From assembly GCF_000349205.1 (NCBI RefSeq), contig NZ_APHR01000015.1:33709-97708 (forward strand): DNA of 64,000 bases. The letters are read 5' to 3'. Source of the DNA: Methylophaga lonarensis MPL (GTDB lineage: Bacteria > Pseudomonadota > Gammaproteobacteria > Nitrosococcales > Methylophagaceae). The position numbers were made by a program, and so were the translations under genes. Position 1 is the first letter of the stretch, and each line of letters opens with the position of its first letter. Below, one piece after another: positions 8,995-18,275 of this stretch. The notes under the pieces were generated by a model. The model was not told the origin of the DNA and did not search any database. It worked only from the letters and a program-made list of their open reading frames with translations.

Positions 8995-10938
8995 TCAGAA
9001 CCGGTAACTCAGGTTGGCGTAGTAAGTACGGCCCGGCTCCGGCCAGCCTTCGGTGTAGGCATAGTTGCGATCCAGAAAGTTTTCGACGCCAAAGCGGGCG
9101 GTAAAGCCCTGACCAAACTGATAACTGCCACGGAAATTGGCGACGGTAAAGGAACTGGCGACACGCTCACGATCGGTAGAGCTGAAGCGCTTGCTTTCAT
9201 ACTGGGCGCTGGCCGAGAGTGATAATGCCGGTGTCGCCTGCCAGGTGGCATAAGCAAACAGGGTATGTTCCGGTGCGTCGGTCAGTTGCAGATCCGAACT
9301 GCGATTTTTACGGTCCAGGTAACTGTATTGGGTACCCAGCAACCAGTTTTCACCTAGCCAGAATTCACCGCCAAGCTCAACACCGCGCGAACGCACTTTG
9401 TCGACATTCTGGTTTTGCGAGCGAGCAGGGCCCACAGGTTCGATATCGACCCGTTGAATCAGATCGCGAATATTACTGTGGAAAATGGCCGCTTCAAGCC
9501 TTGCCACAGTGCCAATGCGATGTACCCAGCCTATTTCGGCGGTGGTGGCTTTTTCCGGTTTAAGATCCGGGGCAGGCAACGCACGACCATTGCTGGTGGA
9601 ATAGCGGTCACTCATGGTCGGCACCCGGGTTTTGCGTGACAGGGTGATGCGGCCTTCATTGGCATTATCCGGTGCAAATAAATAGCCAATCTGAGGATTC
9701 CAGCCATCGGTACTGTTGTTATCAAACTCGCCACTTTTAACGCTGTCACGGCGGTCATAGCTGACACCGGCAACAATAAACTGCCGCTCCGTCAGGGTGA
9801 TAGTGTCTTCGATGGCAAACGAATAGGTTTTGTCCTGATATTTGTCTCTGTCTGGATCGCCAATCACATAATCGACATGCTCATCAAATTTATAATGGGC
9901 AGCGACTTTGACCAGATGATTGGCGATGTGCCGACCGTATTCCAGACTGCCGCCATAGCTGTAATCATCGTAAATACTCTCCCGTGATAAATCGGTGTAT
10001 TCGCGGTCGTTGTACCAGTCAAACTGATTATCGAACTGATCGTAGTAAAGACGGGTTTTCAGATAACTGACGTCATCGAGTGCCGTGTTGCTGAGAAAAT
10101 AAATACTTTCTCTGTCCCAGAACGGCCAGCGGCGATAGCGTGGCGTTTCGTCTGCGGTGCCTGCATAGGTGGGCACATTCTTTTTACCGTCCTGTTTGAC
10201 GTAGCTGATGGCGTATTCATCGGTTTCATTGGGTGTCCAGCCCAGTTTCAGGCTGATTTTTTTATCACGGTATTCGGCGTTTTTGCGAAGGCCTCGGCCC
10301 TGTTCGTCATTGGGACTGAACATGTTGGACAGCGAGAAGGCGTTTTGATCCACATAGCTGACACCGGTTTGCACATACCACTGTCCCTGATTACTGCCAA
10401 AATTACCCCAGACACGCGAACCATCACTGCCTCGGGTATCGCCAACCTGATAGCCTGCACCTACCTCGCCTTCAAATTTTTCACTGGGCCGACGCGAAAT
10501 CAGGTTGATGGCTCCCCCCAGGGTGTTGGGGCCATAGAGTACCGAGCTAAAGCCTTTGGAAACATTCACCTCGGCAATATCAAAGGTGGTAAAACGCCCG
10601 AGATCCACCGTGCCATCGTAGGAAATATAGACCGGCATGCCATCCACCAAGACCGGCACCTGACGCATGTTAAAACCCCGAATATAAGCAACCTGTTCAT
10701 TACGCATGCCGATATTGCCAACCGCTACACCGGGCACTCGGTCCAATGCTTCGGTGAGGGTTTCACGGTTTTCATCGCGCATCAGGTCGGCATCAATGCG
10801 AGTGGTGCCCAGTGCGGGCAATTCCTGCGCTGCAGTGACTTCAATTCGACCCAGTTCAAAGCTGCCAGTGGCTTGTGCCACTGGTGTGGATGCCAGAGCA
10901 GCTACCAATATAGATAGCGGTTTTATCGATGGAGACAT
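8995..10938 (-). CDS. TonB-dependent outer-membrane receptor
   Basis: This 647-residue receptor imports a scarce solute across the outer membrane using TonB energy. A signal peptide (to about residue 24) is followed by the TonB box/plug start GRIEVTA and plug motifs RVPGVAVGNIG, YIRGFNMRQVPVLVDGMP and GPNTLGGAINLISRRP. A 22-strand-type barrel follows, ending NLSYRF. I use the ATG at 10938, preceded by GAGGAAA; an in-frame TTG five codons earlier is less likely. A good ModE-box match at 10962-10989 sits just upstream and modA is in the same operon, so a molybdenum or tungsten chelate is a plausible substrate. Sequence alone cannot exclude a siderophore. Confidence 0.93.
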   Translation of the reverse strand: MSPSIKPLSILVAALASTPVAQATGSFELGRIEVTAAQELPALGTTRIDADLMRDENRETLTEALDRVPGVAVGNIGMRNEQVAYIRGFNMRQVPVLVDGMPVYISYDGTVDLGRFTTFDIAEVNVSKGFSSVLYGPNTLGGAINLISRRPSEKFEGEVGAGYQVGDTRGSDGSRVWGNFGSNQGQWYVQTGVSYVDQNAFSLSNMFSPNDEQGRGLRKNAEYRDKKISLKLGWTPNETDEYAISYVKQDGKKNVPTYAGTADETPRYRRWPFWDRESIYFLSNTALDDVSYLKTRLYYDQFDNQFDWYNDREYTDLSRESIYDDYSYGGSLEYGRHIANHLVKVAAHYKFDEHVDYVIGDPDRDKYQDKTYSFAIEDTITLTERQFIVAGVSYDRRDSVKSGEFDNNSTDGWNPQIGYLFAPDNANEGRITLSRKTRVPTMSDRYSTSNGRALPAPDLKPEKATTAEIGWVHRIGTVARLEAAIFHSNIRDLIQRVDIEPVGPARSQNQNVDKVRSRGVELGGEFWLGENWLLGTQYSYLDRKNRSSDLQLTDAPEHTLFAYATWQATPALSLSASAQYESKRFSSTDRERVASSFTVANFRGSYQFGQGFTARFGVENFLDRNYAYTEGWPEPGRTYYANLSYRF

Positions 10939-10961
10939 GGGATATTTCCTCAAAAAAATAG

Positions 10962-10989
10962 TTCAATGTATTTGTAAAAATATAACGGG
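10962..10989. promoter_or_regulatory. Candidate ModE box before the TonB receptor
   Basis: Aligned with the ModE consensus (two ATCGnTATATA-type arms 6 bp apart), the left arm TTCAATGTATT and the right-hand TATAACG core fit. It shares 9 of 11 left-arm and 7 of 11 right-arm positions with the stronger site at 11845-11872, and total length and spacing are the same. It lies 24 nt upstream of the receptor start, where ModE-molybdate could repress the operon. This is the weaker of the two sites. Confidence 0.55.
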
Positions 10990-11024
10990 TGCCGAAAAAA
11001 AACCGCTGCGCCAGAAAAATTGAA

Positions 11025-11821
11025 CTATTCGGTGGGCACCGGTTTGGCAAAAAACAGTGGCTGACCATCGATGGTAAAGTTGTCAATCAGCTCGCGGCCG
11101 GCGTCACTGGTGATGAAATCCATGTAGAGACCGGCACTTGCTCGATCAACATGTGGGTGACGCACCGGATTGACGGCCATGATGTGATAGGGATTGCTGA
11201 GCTCGGCACCGCCTTCGAACAGCAGTTGCAAGGACATATTGTTGCTGAAGGCAATCTGGGTGCCACGGTCGGTCAGTACATAGCCCTGCATTTCATCGCC
11301 GATTTTCAGCACCGCGCCCATGCCCTGGCCGGCCTGCACATACCAGCGACCTGCGGGGTCAACTCCCGCTTTGTGCCATAACTGCATTTCTTTTTTATGG
11401 GTGCCGGAATCATCACCTCGCGAGATAAATCGCTCGCCACTGGCTGCGATTTTCTGCATGGCCTCGATGATTGAACTGGCGGTGCGCACTTGGCCGGATC
11501 ATTGGCCGGGCCAACCAGCACAAAGTCGTTAAACATCACGTAGCGACGGTCTACAAAATCACCGGATTCGATAAAGCTGAGTTCTGCTTCCGGAGCATGT
11601 ACCAGCGCCAGATCCACATCGCCATTGGCGCCCAGCTTCAGAGCCTGACCGGTGCCGACTGCAATGACCGCCACTCTGATGCTGGTCTGTTCAGTAAAAG
11701 CGTTGTTGATGACTGACAGCAAGCCGCTATTGTCAGTACTGGTGGTCGTTGACAGTTTCAGGAAGGATTGACCGTGTGCTACCGGCGCAAGTATGCAGAA
11801 CAGTAACAGCGCTTTTTTCAT
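11025..11821 (-). pseudogene. tupA: TupA-like tungstate-binding protein, frameshifted
   Basis: Two overlapping frames together encode a TupA-like periplasmic tungstate-binding protein of about 265 residues, the family length. The first frame gives a signal peptide, LSTTTSTDNSGLL and VGTGQALKLGANGDVDL, reaching FVLVGPANDPAK. The second continues with FISRGDDSGTHKKE and VLTDRGTQIAF to the natural end. They join near 11490, where one base seems lost (GCCAAGTGCGC read for GCCAA-n-GTGCGC). The short homopolymer context suggests sequencing error, although a real recent mutation is possible. A strong ModE box is just upstream. No tupB or tupC is in the window. Confidence 0.85.
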
Positions 11822-11844
11822 GACTATTTTGTCTCGGCTAAATT

Positions 11845-11872
11845 ATCGATGTATTCCATCATGTATAACGAT
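11845..11872. promoter_or_regulatory. ModE box before tupA
   Basis: This 28-nt site matches the ModE consensus closely. Its left arm is ATCGATGTATT, a 6-nt spacer follows, and its right arm TGTATAACGAT agrees with the consensus TATATAACGAT at 10 of 11 positions. It lies 24 nt upstream of tupA and between tupA and the modE gene, the expected position for molybdate- or tungstate-dependent repression of uptake. Confidence 0.85.
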
Positions 11873-11910
11873 GATTGTAAACACGAAACCGGCGAACATC
11901 GAACAGGGTG

Positions 11911-12270
11911 TTAACGAAGCTGCGCGCCAAGCATGGCCAGATCATCAGCCACTGCAGCATTGGCTTTTTGTTGTATCGCCTGATACTGCTGCAGAATCTG
12001 TTTGCCAAACTCAGTGACCTGAGCGCCGCCACCATGACTGCCGCCGGTGACCGTGCTGACCAGAGGCTGTTGAAAGCTTTCATTCATTACGTTGACCAGA
12101 TCCCAGGCGCGTTTGTAGGACATGTTCATGGAACGGGCCGCCGCTGAAATCGAACCCTGCTCAATGATGGCTTGCAGTAAATCTGCTTTGCCAGGACCGA
12201 TAGCAACCAGATCGTCTCTATGTAGCCTGATTTTCAGACTGGCTTTGACAGCCTCATTGCTGACCATCAT
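11911..12270 (-). CDS. modE: ModE-type molybdate-responsive regulator (single domain)
   Basis: This 119-residue winged-helix protein is the DNA-binding half of ModE. It shows the hallmark GSISAAARSMNMSYKRAWDLV helix-turn-helix and the wing TGGSHGGGAQVTEFG. The C-terminal molybdate-binding (MOP) domains of E. coli ModE (262 residues) are absent, as in many short ModE-like regulators. I start at the ATG at 12270, which overlaps the DUF2333 stop (ATGA). Two ModE-box matches in the next 1.3 kb make tupA and the receptor operon its likely targets. How it senses the metal without MOP domains is not visible. Confidence 0.92.
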   Translation of the reverse strand: MMVSNEAVKASLKIRLHRDDLVAIGPGKADLLQAIIEQGSISAAARSMNMSYKRAWDLVNVMNESFQQPLVSTVTGGSHGGGAQVTEFGKQILQQYQAIQQKANAAVADDLAMLGAQLR

Positions 12271-13274
12271 TGTGCAAGCTCCTGTCGAAGCAATGCCAGA
12301 TCCGTCTGCAACCGTTGCACAAAAAACGCCAGCGTCAGTGAATGATTGGAGAGCAGCCCAAAACCGTGACGATTGAGAATAATTGGGCTGCATAGCGAGC
12401 GCAGGCTCACTTCAAGTTCCATCACCATTTGGGATAACAACTCGTTTGCATTGCTGGACAATACTTCGGCAAAGTCTACCTGAACGGCTTCAAGGAGATG
12501 TTTGAGCGCCCACAGCTGCCCTCGGGTTTCAAAGAACACATTGTCTATCTGATAGCGAGGCGTGTGCTCCTGGTTGATAGCTTTTTGTAATGGACGATGG
12601 CTGGCGCTGAGTTTTTCCAGGCGGTCTTGCAGTCTTTCTGCGACAGTATTCAGCCAGCTATCCAGCGCTTGAGTCGTAATCGTGAAACTGGCGACATCTT
12701 CGTCCTGTGTGCCCAGTCGGGATTGGTAGGAGGCAAGTGATCTAATGGCGCGGCGGTATTCCCGCTCACTTGACGGAAACATCCAGGAATTTGAGTCAAA
12801 CGCAAAACGTTCAGCAGCTTGTTTGAGATCCGGATCATCTTCAAATTGCGGCAGTGAGCGGCTGAAATCTTGTTGCATGGCCGATGTAAAATCTCTGATT
12901 TGTGTCAGTACACCGAACTCCCATGAGGGCATATTGTCCATCCACACGGAAGGTGGCAGTACGTCATTACGCAGATAGCCGCCGGATTTGTTCAGTAAAG
13001 TCTCACCGAGTTGTTTGAGGGTTACGGTTGAGACATAACCTGGCACCATTTCATGTTGATAAGTGTCAGCCTGTGTCTGGGCAATCATGGCAGGGTCGAA
13101 CAGTGAAGGTATACGACTCCACCACCACATGAACAACAAAATCAGCAATAAAAACGTCAGCCCTGCGGCTGCCAGAGGCTTTGCCAGCGATTTTGGATCG
13201 GCAGGCAGGCGAATTTTGTTGAACAGTTGTTGAGCGCGGAACTTGAATGTTTGCAGGCTTTGTGAGATTTGCAT
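12267..13274 (-). CDS. DUF2333 family membrane-anchored protein
   Basis: This 335-residue protein matches the DUF2333 family of unknown function. A cytoplasmic N-terminal stretch of about 33 residues is followed by one membrane span (AAGLTFLLLILLFMWWW, about 35-51). A large mainly helical periplasmic domain follows, with motifs WWWSRIPSLFDP, VPGYVSTVTL and SWEFGVL. It is coupled to modE by an ATGA overlap, unusual company for this family. No catalytic motif is visible. It faces the divergent Gld-type ABC operon across 184 nt. Confidence 0.75.
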   Translation of the reverse strand: MQISQSLQTFKFRAQQLFNKIRLPADPKSLAKPLAAAGLTFLLLILLFMWWWSRIPSLFDPAMIAQTQADTYQHEMVPGYVSTVTLKQLGETLLNKSGGYLRNDVLPPSVWMDNMPSWEFGVLTQIRDFTSAMQQDFSRSLPQFEDDPDLKQAAERFAFDSNSWMFPSSEREYRRAIRSLASYQSRLGTQDEDVASFTITTQALDSWLNTVAERLQDRLEKLSASHRPLQKAINQEHTPRYQIDNVFFETRGQLWALKHLLEAVQVDFAEVLSSNANELLSQMVMELEVSLRSLCSPIILNRHGFGLLSNHSLTLAFFVQRLQTDLALLRQELAQ

Positions 13275-13458
13275 GGCTGGCTCATCAGAGATTCAGAAGG
13301 CTTATGACAGCTTATTCTCTCAATCCTCTGATGACAACCATCGTCAGTTCAAGACGAAATCTGACTTGACTTGCTGCTGATAGGCTCAGAATAATGGATG
13401 GTTTGCGACTTAACATTACGTAATTACTATAAATATAAAAACGGAGGTCGTTTTTTCA

Positions 13459-14406
13459 ATGACGCTCAGAATCGAGATTGAAGACCTTGCCAAACACTTT
13501 GGTGAGATAAAAGCTGTAGATGGTGTGACTTTCTCAGTCAGTAAGGGAGAAGTCCTGGGGTTTTTGGGGCCCAATGGTGCTGGCAAGTCCACTACCATGA
13601 AGATGATTACCGGGTTTTTGACGCCGACCCGAGGTACGGTCAGGGTATGTGGTTACGATGTACTGACTGACCCGATATCCGTCAAGGCCAGCATTGGTTA
13701 TCTGCCTGAAGGCGCACCCGCCTATGCGGACATGACGCCGGAGGGTTTTCTTAAATTCATTGCCGATGTTCGTGGATTGCGTGGCGCTGAGAAAAAACGT
13801 GCTGTTGCCTCTGCCGCTGAAAAGGCGCGAATCACACACGTCATGTTTCAACCCATCGAAACCTTGTCAAAAGGTTACAAACGTCGGGTAGGTCTGGCAC
13901 AGGCGATTTTGCATAATCCGCCGGTATTGATCATGGACGAGCCAACCGATGGTCTTGACCCGAATCAAAAATACGAAGTGCGTACGCTGATCAACGAAAT
14001 GGCCGAAGACAAAGCCATTATCATTTCCACCCACATTCTCGAAGAAGTGCACGCGATGTGTAATCGCAACGTACTGATTGCCAACGGCAAGATTGAATTT
14101 GATGGTACGCCGCATGAGCTTGAGGCATTGTCGCGTTATCACAATGCGGTCTGTGTCTCGGTAGGTGGTGTGGAAACAGACGCCTTGTCACGTTTTGTAG
14201 AGTCGCTTGATGATGTGGCTGGCACTGAACCGCTTAACTTCAATAATGGCATTCGCATCTTCCCGAAAGGTGGCAAGCAAATCACCCTGGAATTATCAGA
14301 GAGAATTCGCAGCAATGGCTGGCAAATTGAGTCTCTCTATGTCGAAAACGGAAGACTTGATGAAGTATTCCGCACCCTGACTACTCGTCCTGGAGATGCT
14401 GCCTGA
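13459..14406 (+). CDS. Gld-type ABC transporter ATP-binding protein
   Basis: This 315-residue ABC ATPase resembles GldA and other ABC-2 exporters. Walker A is GPNGAGKST (about residues 39-47), the signature region is LSKGYKRRVGLAQA, and Walker B is VLIMDEPTDGLDP. A C-terminal extension of about 100 residues follows. GGAGG sits 12 nt before the ATG. The stop overlaps the permease start (TGATG). It is the first gene of a four-gene operon reaching 18216. The substrate is unknown; similar operons occur widely in non-gliding Gammaproteobacteria. Confidence 0.9.
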   Translation: MTLRIEIEDLAKHFGEIKAVDGVTFSVSKGEVLGFLGPNGAGKSTTMKMITGFLTPTRGTVRVCGYDVLTDPISVKASIGYLPEGAPAYADMTPEGFLKFIADVRGLRGAEKKRAVASAAEKARITHVMFQPIETLSKGYKRRVGLAQAILHNPPVLIMDEPTDGLDPNQKYEVRTLINEMAEDKAIIISTHILEEVHAMCNRNVLIANGKIEFDGTPHELEALSRYHNAVCVSVGGVETDALSRFVESLDDVAGTEPLNFNNGIRIFPKGGKQITLELSERIRSNGWQIESLYVENGRLDEVFRTLTTRPGDAA

Positions 14407-15146
14407 TGAATATGCACAATATCTGGTTCATTATGAAGCGTGAGTTCAATGGCTATTTCGCCACACCGGTAGCTTACGTTTTTATCGTTATATTTCTACT
14501 GCTGGCAGGTTTTTCCACATTCTTTGTCGGCAACTTCTTTGATCGCGGCGAAGCCGATTTATATCCTTTCTTTTCCATGCATCCCTGGCTGTACATCTTA
14601 CTGATTCCGGCCATCTCGATGCGTTTATGGGCAGAGGAACGTAAAAGCGGCTCTATTGAACTGCTGATGACATTGCCGGTGTCGGTGTTCGAAGCGGTTA
14701 TTGGTAAGTTTCTTGCCGCCTGGGCGTTCACGGGTCTGGCATTACTCCTTAATTTCCCGTTATGGATCACTGTTAATTACCTGGGCTCACCAGATAACGG
14801 CGTTATCTTTGCCAGCTTCCTTGGCAGCTTGCTGATGGCGGGTGGCTTCCTGGCAATTGGTGCCTGCATCTCTGCAACGACCAAGAATCAGGTAATTGCC
14901 TTTGTTGTCAGTGTGGTGGTCAGTCTGATTTTTGTACTGGCAGGCTACGGCATTGTTCTGGATTTCTTTAGCAGTTGGGCACCAAGGGTATTGGTGGACG
15001 TGATCAGTTCGTTCAGCTTCCTGACGCATTACGATGCTATTTCCAAAGGCGTCATTGATATGCGTGACATGCTCTACTTTGCTTCACTGATCGCCATCTG
15101 GCTGTTTGCCAATGCGCTGATCGTGAATGCCCGCAAAGCTGATTAG
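14406..15146 (+). CDS. ABC-2 type permease, GldF-like
   Basis: This 246-residue inner-membrane permease partners the ATPase encoded just upstream. It has about six hydrophobic segments and the family motif RLWAEERKSGSIELLMTLPVS near residue 78, which is the coupling region of GldF/NosY-type permeases. It starts inside the upstream stop codon and ends 15 nt before the next gene. Confidence 0.88.
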   Translation: MNMHNIWFIMKREFNGYFATPVAYVFIVIFLLLAGFSTFFVGNFFDRGEADLYPFFSMHPWLYILLIPAISMRLWAEERKSGSIELLMTLPVSVFEAVIGKFLAAWAFTGLALLLNFPLWITVNYLGSPDNGVIFASFLGSLLMAGGFLAIGACISATTKNQVIAFVVSVVVSLIFVLAGYGIVLDFFSSWAPRVLVDVISSFSFLTHYDAISKGVIDMRDMLYFASLIAIWLFANALIVNARKAD

Positions 15147-15161
15147 GGGAACAAAGCACTT

Positions 15162-17066
15162 ATGAATAAGCAATTATTATCTCCGGCGGGATTGGTTCTG
15201 GCGATCATCCTGTTCGTTTCTTTTATTATTGTGGTGAACAATAATCTGACCTCTGCCAGAATCGATTTGACTGAAGACAGGTTATACACCTTGTCCAATG
15301 GTTCGCTGAATATCATCCAGAGTGTTCAGCAACCCATTACTCTGCGCTTTTACTACTCAGAACGAGTCGCTCAGGCATTGCCTGGCATCCGTGCTCATGC
15401 GCAGCGGGTTCAGGAGCTGCTGCGTGAGTATGAGCGAGCCTCAAATGGCATGATCAGATTGTTGGTCATTGATCCACGGCCGTTTACAGACCATGAACAA
15501 CGGGCGGAGCAATACGGCCTGTTGGGTATTCCCATCGATGGTGAGGATGATCCATTGTTTTTCGGTCTGGCAGCCACCAATGAGCTGGATGGTCTTGAAG
15601 TCATTCGTTTTTTCCAAACGGTCAATGAAGACACCTTGGAATACGATCTGACCCGACTGGTGCAGACGCTCTCTGAAGCTCAACGCAGAAATATTGCGGT
15701 ACTGAGCGCTTTGCCAATTGATGGTGAAGATTTTGATCCACTGAGTGGCCGTCTGGAAGAAGGTGGCAGTCCGCCATGGCCAATCATGGGCGAGCTACGG
15801 GATCTGTTCAACGTTTCAGTACTGCCAGCGGATGTTCGCCGTATCCCTTCCAGTCTCGATGCCCTGGTTGTGGTACATCCCAAAGAGCTGACGGATGCAA
15901 CCTTGTATGCCATTGAGCAATACGTGCTCAGTGGTGGTCGACTGGTGACTTTTGTCGATCCGCATGCGGAAATCGATCAGCCACCACGCGATCCTGATAA
16001 TCCGATGTCAGCCATGATGGCCTCGCGTGCCTCGAACATGGACAAGCTGTTCCAGGCTTGGGGCTTTCAGCGCTCGCCAACGGATGTGGTGGCCGACCGA
16101 GTCACTGCAACACGTGTTGACTTTGGTGCGCGTACCAATCATCAACCGATTGACTACGTACTCTGGCAGGCACTCACACCTGACAATATGAATCAGGAAG
16201 AGCGCATTACTGCCAACCTGCGTCGCATCAACGTGGCGACTCCAGGGCATTTTGTTCTGCTGGAGGATGCCAGCACCGAAATCACACCGTTACTGTCTTC
16301 TTCGAGTGAAGCGATGCTGGTGGATCGACGTGTCGTGCAATTCCGTAACGATCCTGTGGCATTACTGACCCGTTATGAACCGGGAACAATTAGCTATCCG
16401 ATGGCAATCAGGGTGCGTGGTGAAGTGCAGACTGCATTCCCGGAAGGCGCACGTGATGCTACAGGTCAGGTACAAAAAATGCCGAACCATCGTGATAGTT
16501 CTGATGGGCCGATCGATGTGATTGCTATTGCAGATGTTGACATGCTCAACCCTCGTTTCTGGGTTCAACAGCAAGAGTTCTTTGGTGAAACCATTAACTT
16601 CACCACATCGAACAATGTTGATTTTCTGACTAACGCAATTGAAGATATCACGGGTACAGAAGGCTTAATCAGTGTGCGTTCGCGTACTGGTTTTTCACGT
16701 CCCTTCACTCGTGTTCAAGCGATTCAACGTGAGGCTGAGCGCCGTTTCAGAACTCAGGAACGTGAGTTGCAAAGAACTGTTCAGGAAACTCAACAGGCGA
16801 TTGCTCGAATGCAATCAGCCGGTGCAGGTGAACAATTGCTGACACCTGAACAGGAGCAGGAAATCGCCGAGCTGCGTCAGATGGCCAATCAAGCCGAGCA
16901 GGAACTGCGCCGCGTGCGAGTTAACCTGCGTCAGGATATTGAGCGTTTGGATACGCAACTCAAGTTTTTCAACATCGGTCTGGTGCCCATGATTGTCATT
17001 TTATTGGCAATTCTTTCCGGCTGGTTGCGTCTGCGTAAACGCAGACAAGGCCGGTTCCAGCACTAA
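15162..17066 (+). CDS. GldG family ABC-associated auxiliary protein
   Basis: This 634-residue protein belongs to the GldG/ABC-type auxiliary family. It has an N-terminal membrane span (about 8-27), SARIDLTEDRLYTLSNG right after it (the family signature), a large periplasmic domain, a coiled-coil stretch (about residues 520-600, rich in Arg, Glu and Gln) and a C-terminal span (about 606-625). It probably forms a complex with the two preceding ABC components. It starts 15 nt after the permease stop, with GGGGAAC upstream. Confidence 0.88.
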   Translation: MNKQLLSPAGLVLAIILFVSFIIVVNNNLTSARIDLTEDRLYTLSNGSLNIIQSVQQPITLRFYYSERVAQALPGIRAHAQRVQELLREYERASNGMIRLLVIDPRPFTDHEQRAEQYGLLGIPIDGEDDPLFFGLAATNELDGLEVIRFFQTVNEDTLEYDLTRLVQTLSEAQRRNIAVLSALPIDGEDFDPLSGRLEEGGSPPWPIMGELRDLFNVSVLPADVRRIPSSLDALVVVHPKELTDATLYAIEQYVLSGGRLVTFVDPHAEIDQPPRDPDNPMSAMMASRASNMDKLFQAWGFQRSPTDVVADRVTATRVDFGARTNHQPIDYVLWQALTPDNMNQEERITANLRRINVATPGHFVLLEDASTEITPLLSSSSEAMLVDRRVVQFRNDPVALLTRYEPGTISYPMAIRVRGEVQTAFPEGARDATGQVQKMPNHRDSSDGPIDVIAIADVDMLNPRFWVQQQEFFGETINFTTSNNVDFLTNAIEDITGTEGLISVRSRTGFSRPFTRVQAIQREAERRFRTQERELQRTVQETQQAIARMQSAGAGEQLLTPEQEQEIAELRQMANQAEQELRRVRVNLRQDIERLDTQLKFFNIGLVPMIVILLAILSGWLRLRKRRQGRFQH

Positions 17067-17103
17067 TTGCTGTGTGGCCCCTTATTTAGGACAGGTTGAG
17101 AAA

Positions 17104-18216
17104 ATGACAAAAAAATTAAATGCATTTAACGTTTTACTAATATTGACCATCATCATGGTATTGCTGATGGCTGTGACGATTTTCAAGGCAGTGGGCGATG
17201 ACGAGGATTTTGCGCCCTTGTTTCCTGAAATGCTGTCTGAGTTGAACTCGATCAATACCGTTCGATTCAATAGTCGTCAGGGTGACTTTACGCTGTATCG
17301 TCAGGGTGGCGAGTGGTTCATTAGCGAACACTTTGATTATATGGCCGATGGTCGTCAGGTCCGCCGAATGCTGGTGGATATTGCCGAATCACGAATCCTC
17401 GAACGCAAAACTGATAACCCGGAACACTATCTGTTACTTGGCGTTGAAGGTATCGAAGACGGTGGAGAATCAGTGCAGATCACTATGCTTGATCAAGATG
17501 AGACCGTAGCGCAGTTGGTCTTGGGACGTACCCGTGATACCGCTCGTTGGGATGGCCCGACACAGCACTATGCGCGCCGAGGTGGTGAAGACAGAAGCTG
17601 GCTGGTTGAAGGCTATCTGAATCTGAGTCCAGTCATGATGAACTGGGTGCGTACCCAGATCGTTGATATTGAACGTGAGCGGATCGCAAAGGTGACCATC
17701 ACACAACCTGACGGTTCATCTGCTACTTTGGTCAACCTTGGCCAACGTAACCGCTTCGGAACCCCCGAGGATAGAGAGGCAACGGTATTTGTCTATGAAC
17801 AATTAGGCTATGACATTGCTGGCTCCTTGCATCAGTTGCGCATGCAGGATGTACAACCGGCAGAGCAGTTTTCTCGCGGCGATGCCGAAGTGGTAACGGC
17901 AGAATTTACAACTTTTGATGGTCTGGTAGTGACATCTGAAACGTCTTTCAACGATGGTTTTTATTTCAGTACTTTTTCAGCCCAATATGATCCGGCAAGC
18001 ATTACAGCTGCACCCAGTGATATTGTCGAAATGGAAGTGCTGAAAACACCAGAGCAAGTCCAGGAAGAGGCAGACTGGATTAATGAAAACCTCTCTGCTT
18101 GGGTATATCGGCTGGGTGGCTTCACCGGCACGAATCTGATGCGTGCCCGCAGTGATATTGTCACTGAGGCATCACGTACTATTCCGATGCCGGTTGATCC
18201 GATGATGATGCGTTAA
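17104..18216 (+). CDS. DUF4340 domain protein
   Basis: This 370-residue protein has one N-terminal membrane anchor (about 9-29) and a periplasmic DUF4340 domain of unknown function, typically encoded directly after GldG-like genes. Visible features include ILERKTDNPEHYLLLGVEG, the family's repeat-like segment near residue 102. I use the ATG at 17104, because it is preceded by a purine-rich site and the protein then opens MTKKLNAFNVLLIL; upstream in-frame codons overlap the previous gene. A strong terminator follows. Confidence 0.85.
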   Translation: MTKKLNAFNVLLILTIIMVLLMAVTIFKAVGDDEDFAPLFPEMLSELNSINTVRFNSRQGDFTLYRQGGEWFISEHFDYMADGRQVRRMLVDIAESRILERKTDNPEHYLLLGVEGIEDGGESVQITMLDQDETVAQLVLGRTRDTARWDGPTQHYARRGGEDRSWLVEGYLNLSPVMMNWVRTQIVDIERERIAKVTITQPDGSSATLVNLGQRNRFGTPEDREATVFVYEQLGYDIAGSLHQLRMQDVQPAEQFSRGDAEVVTAEFTTFDGLVVTSETSFNDGFYFSTFSAQYDPASITAAPSDIVEMEVLKTPEQVQEEADWINENLSAWVYRLGGFTGTNLMRARSDIVTEASRTIPMPVDPMMMR

Positions 18217-18233
18217 AGGCGATCTGCATCATA

Positions 18234-18268
18234 AAACAAGGCTCCTGCGGGAGCCTTGTTTGTTTTTT
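18234..18268 (+). terminator. Rho-independent terminator
   Basis: A perfect 12-bp stem (AAACAAGGCTCC and GGAGCCTTGTTT) with a TGCG loop is followed by GTTTTTT. It ends the Gld-type operon. The A-rich side upstream lets it work in reverse for the convergent cheV transcript too. Confidence 0.9.
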
Positions 18269-18275
18269 AAGGCAG

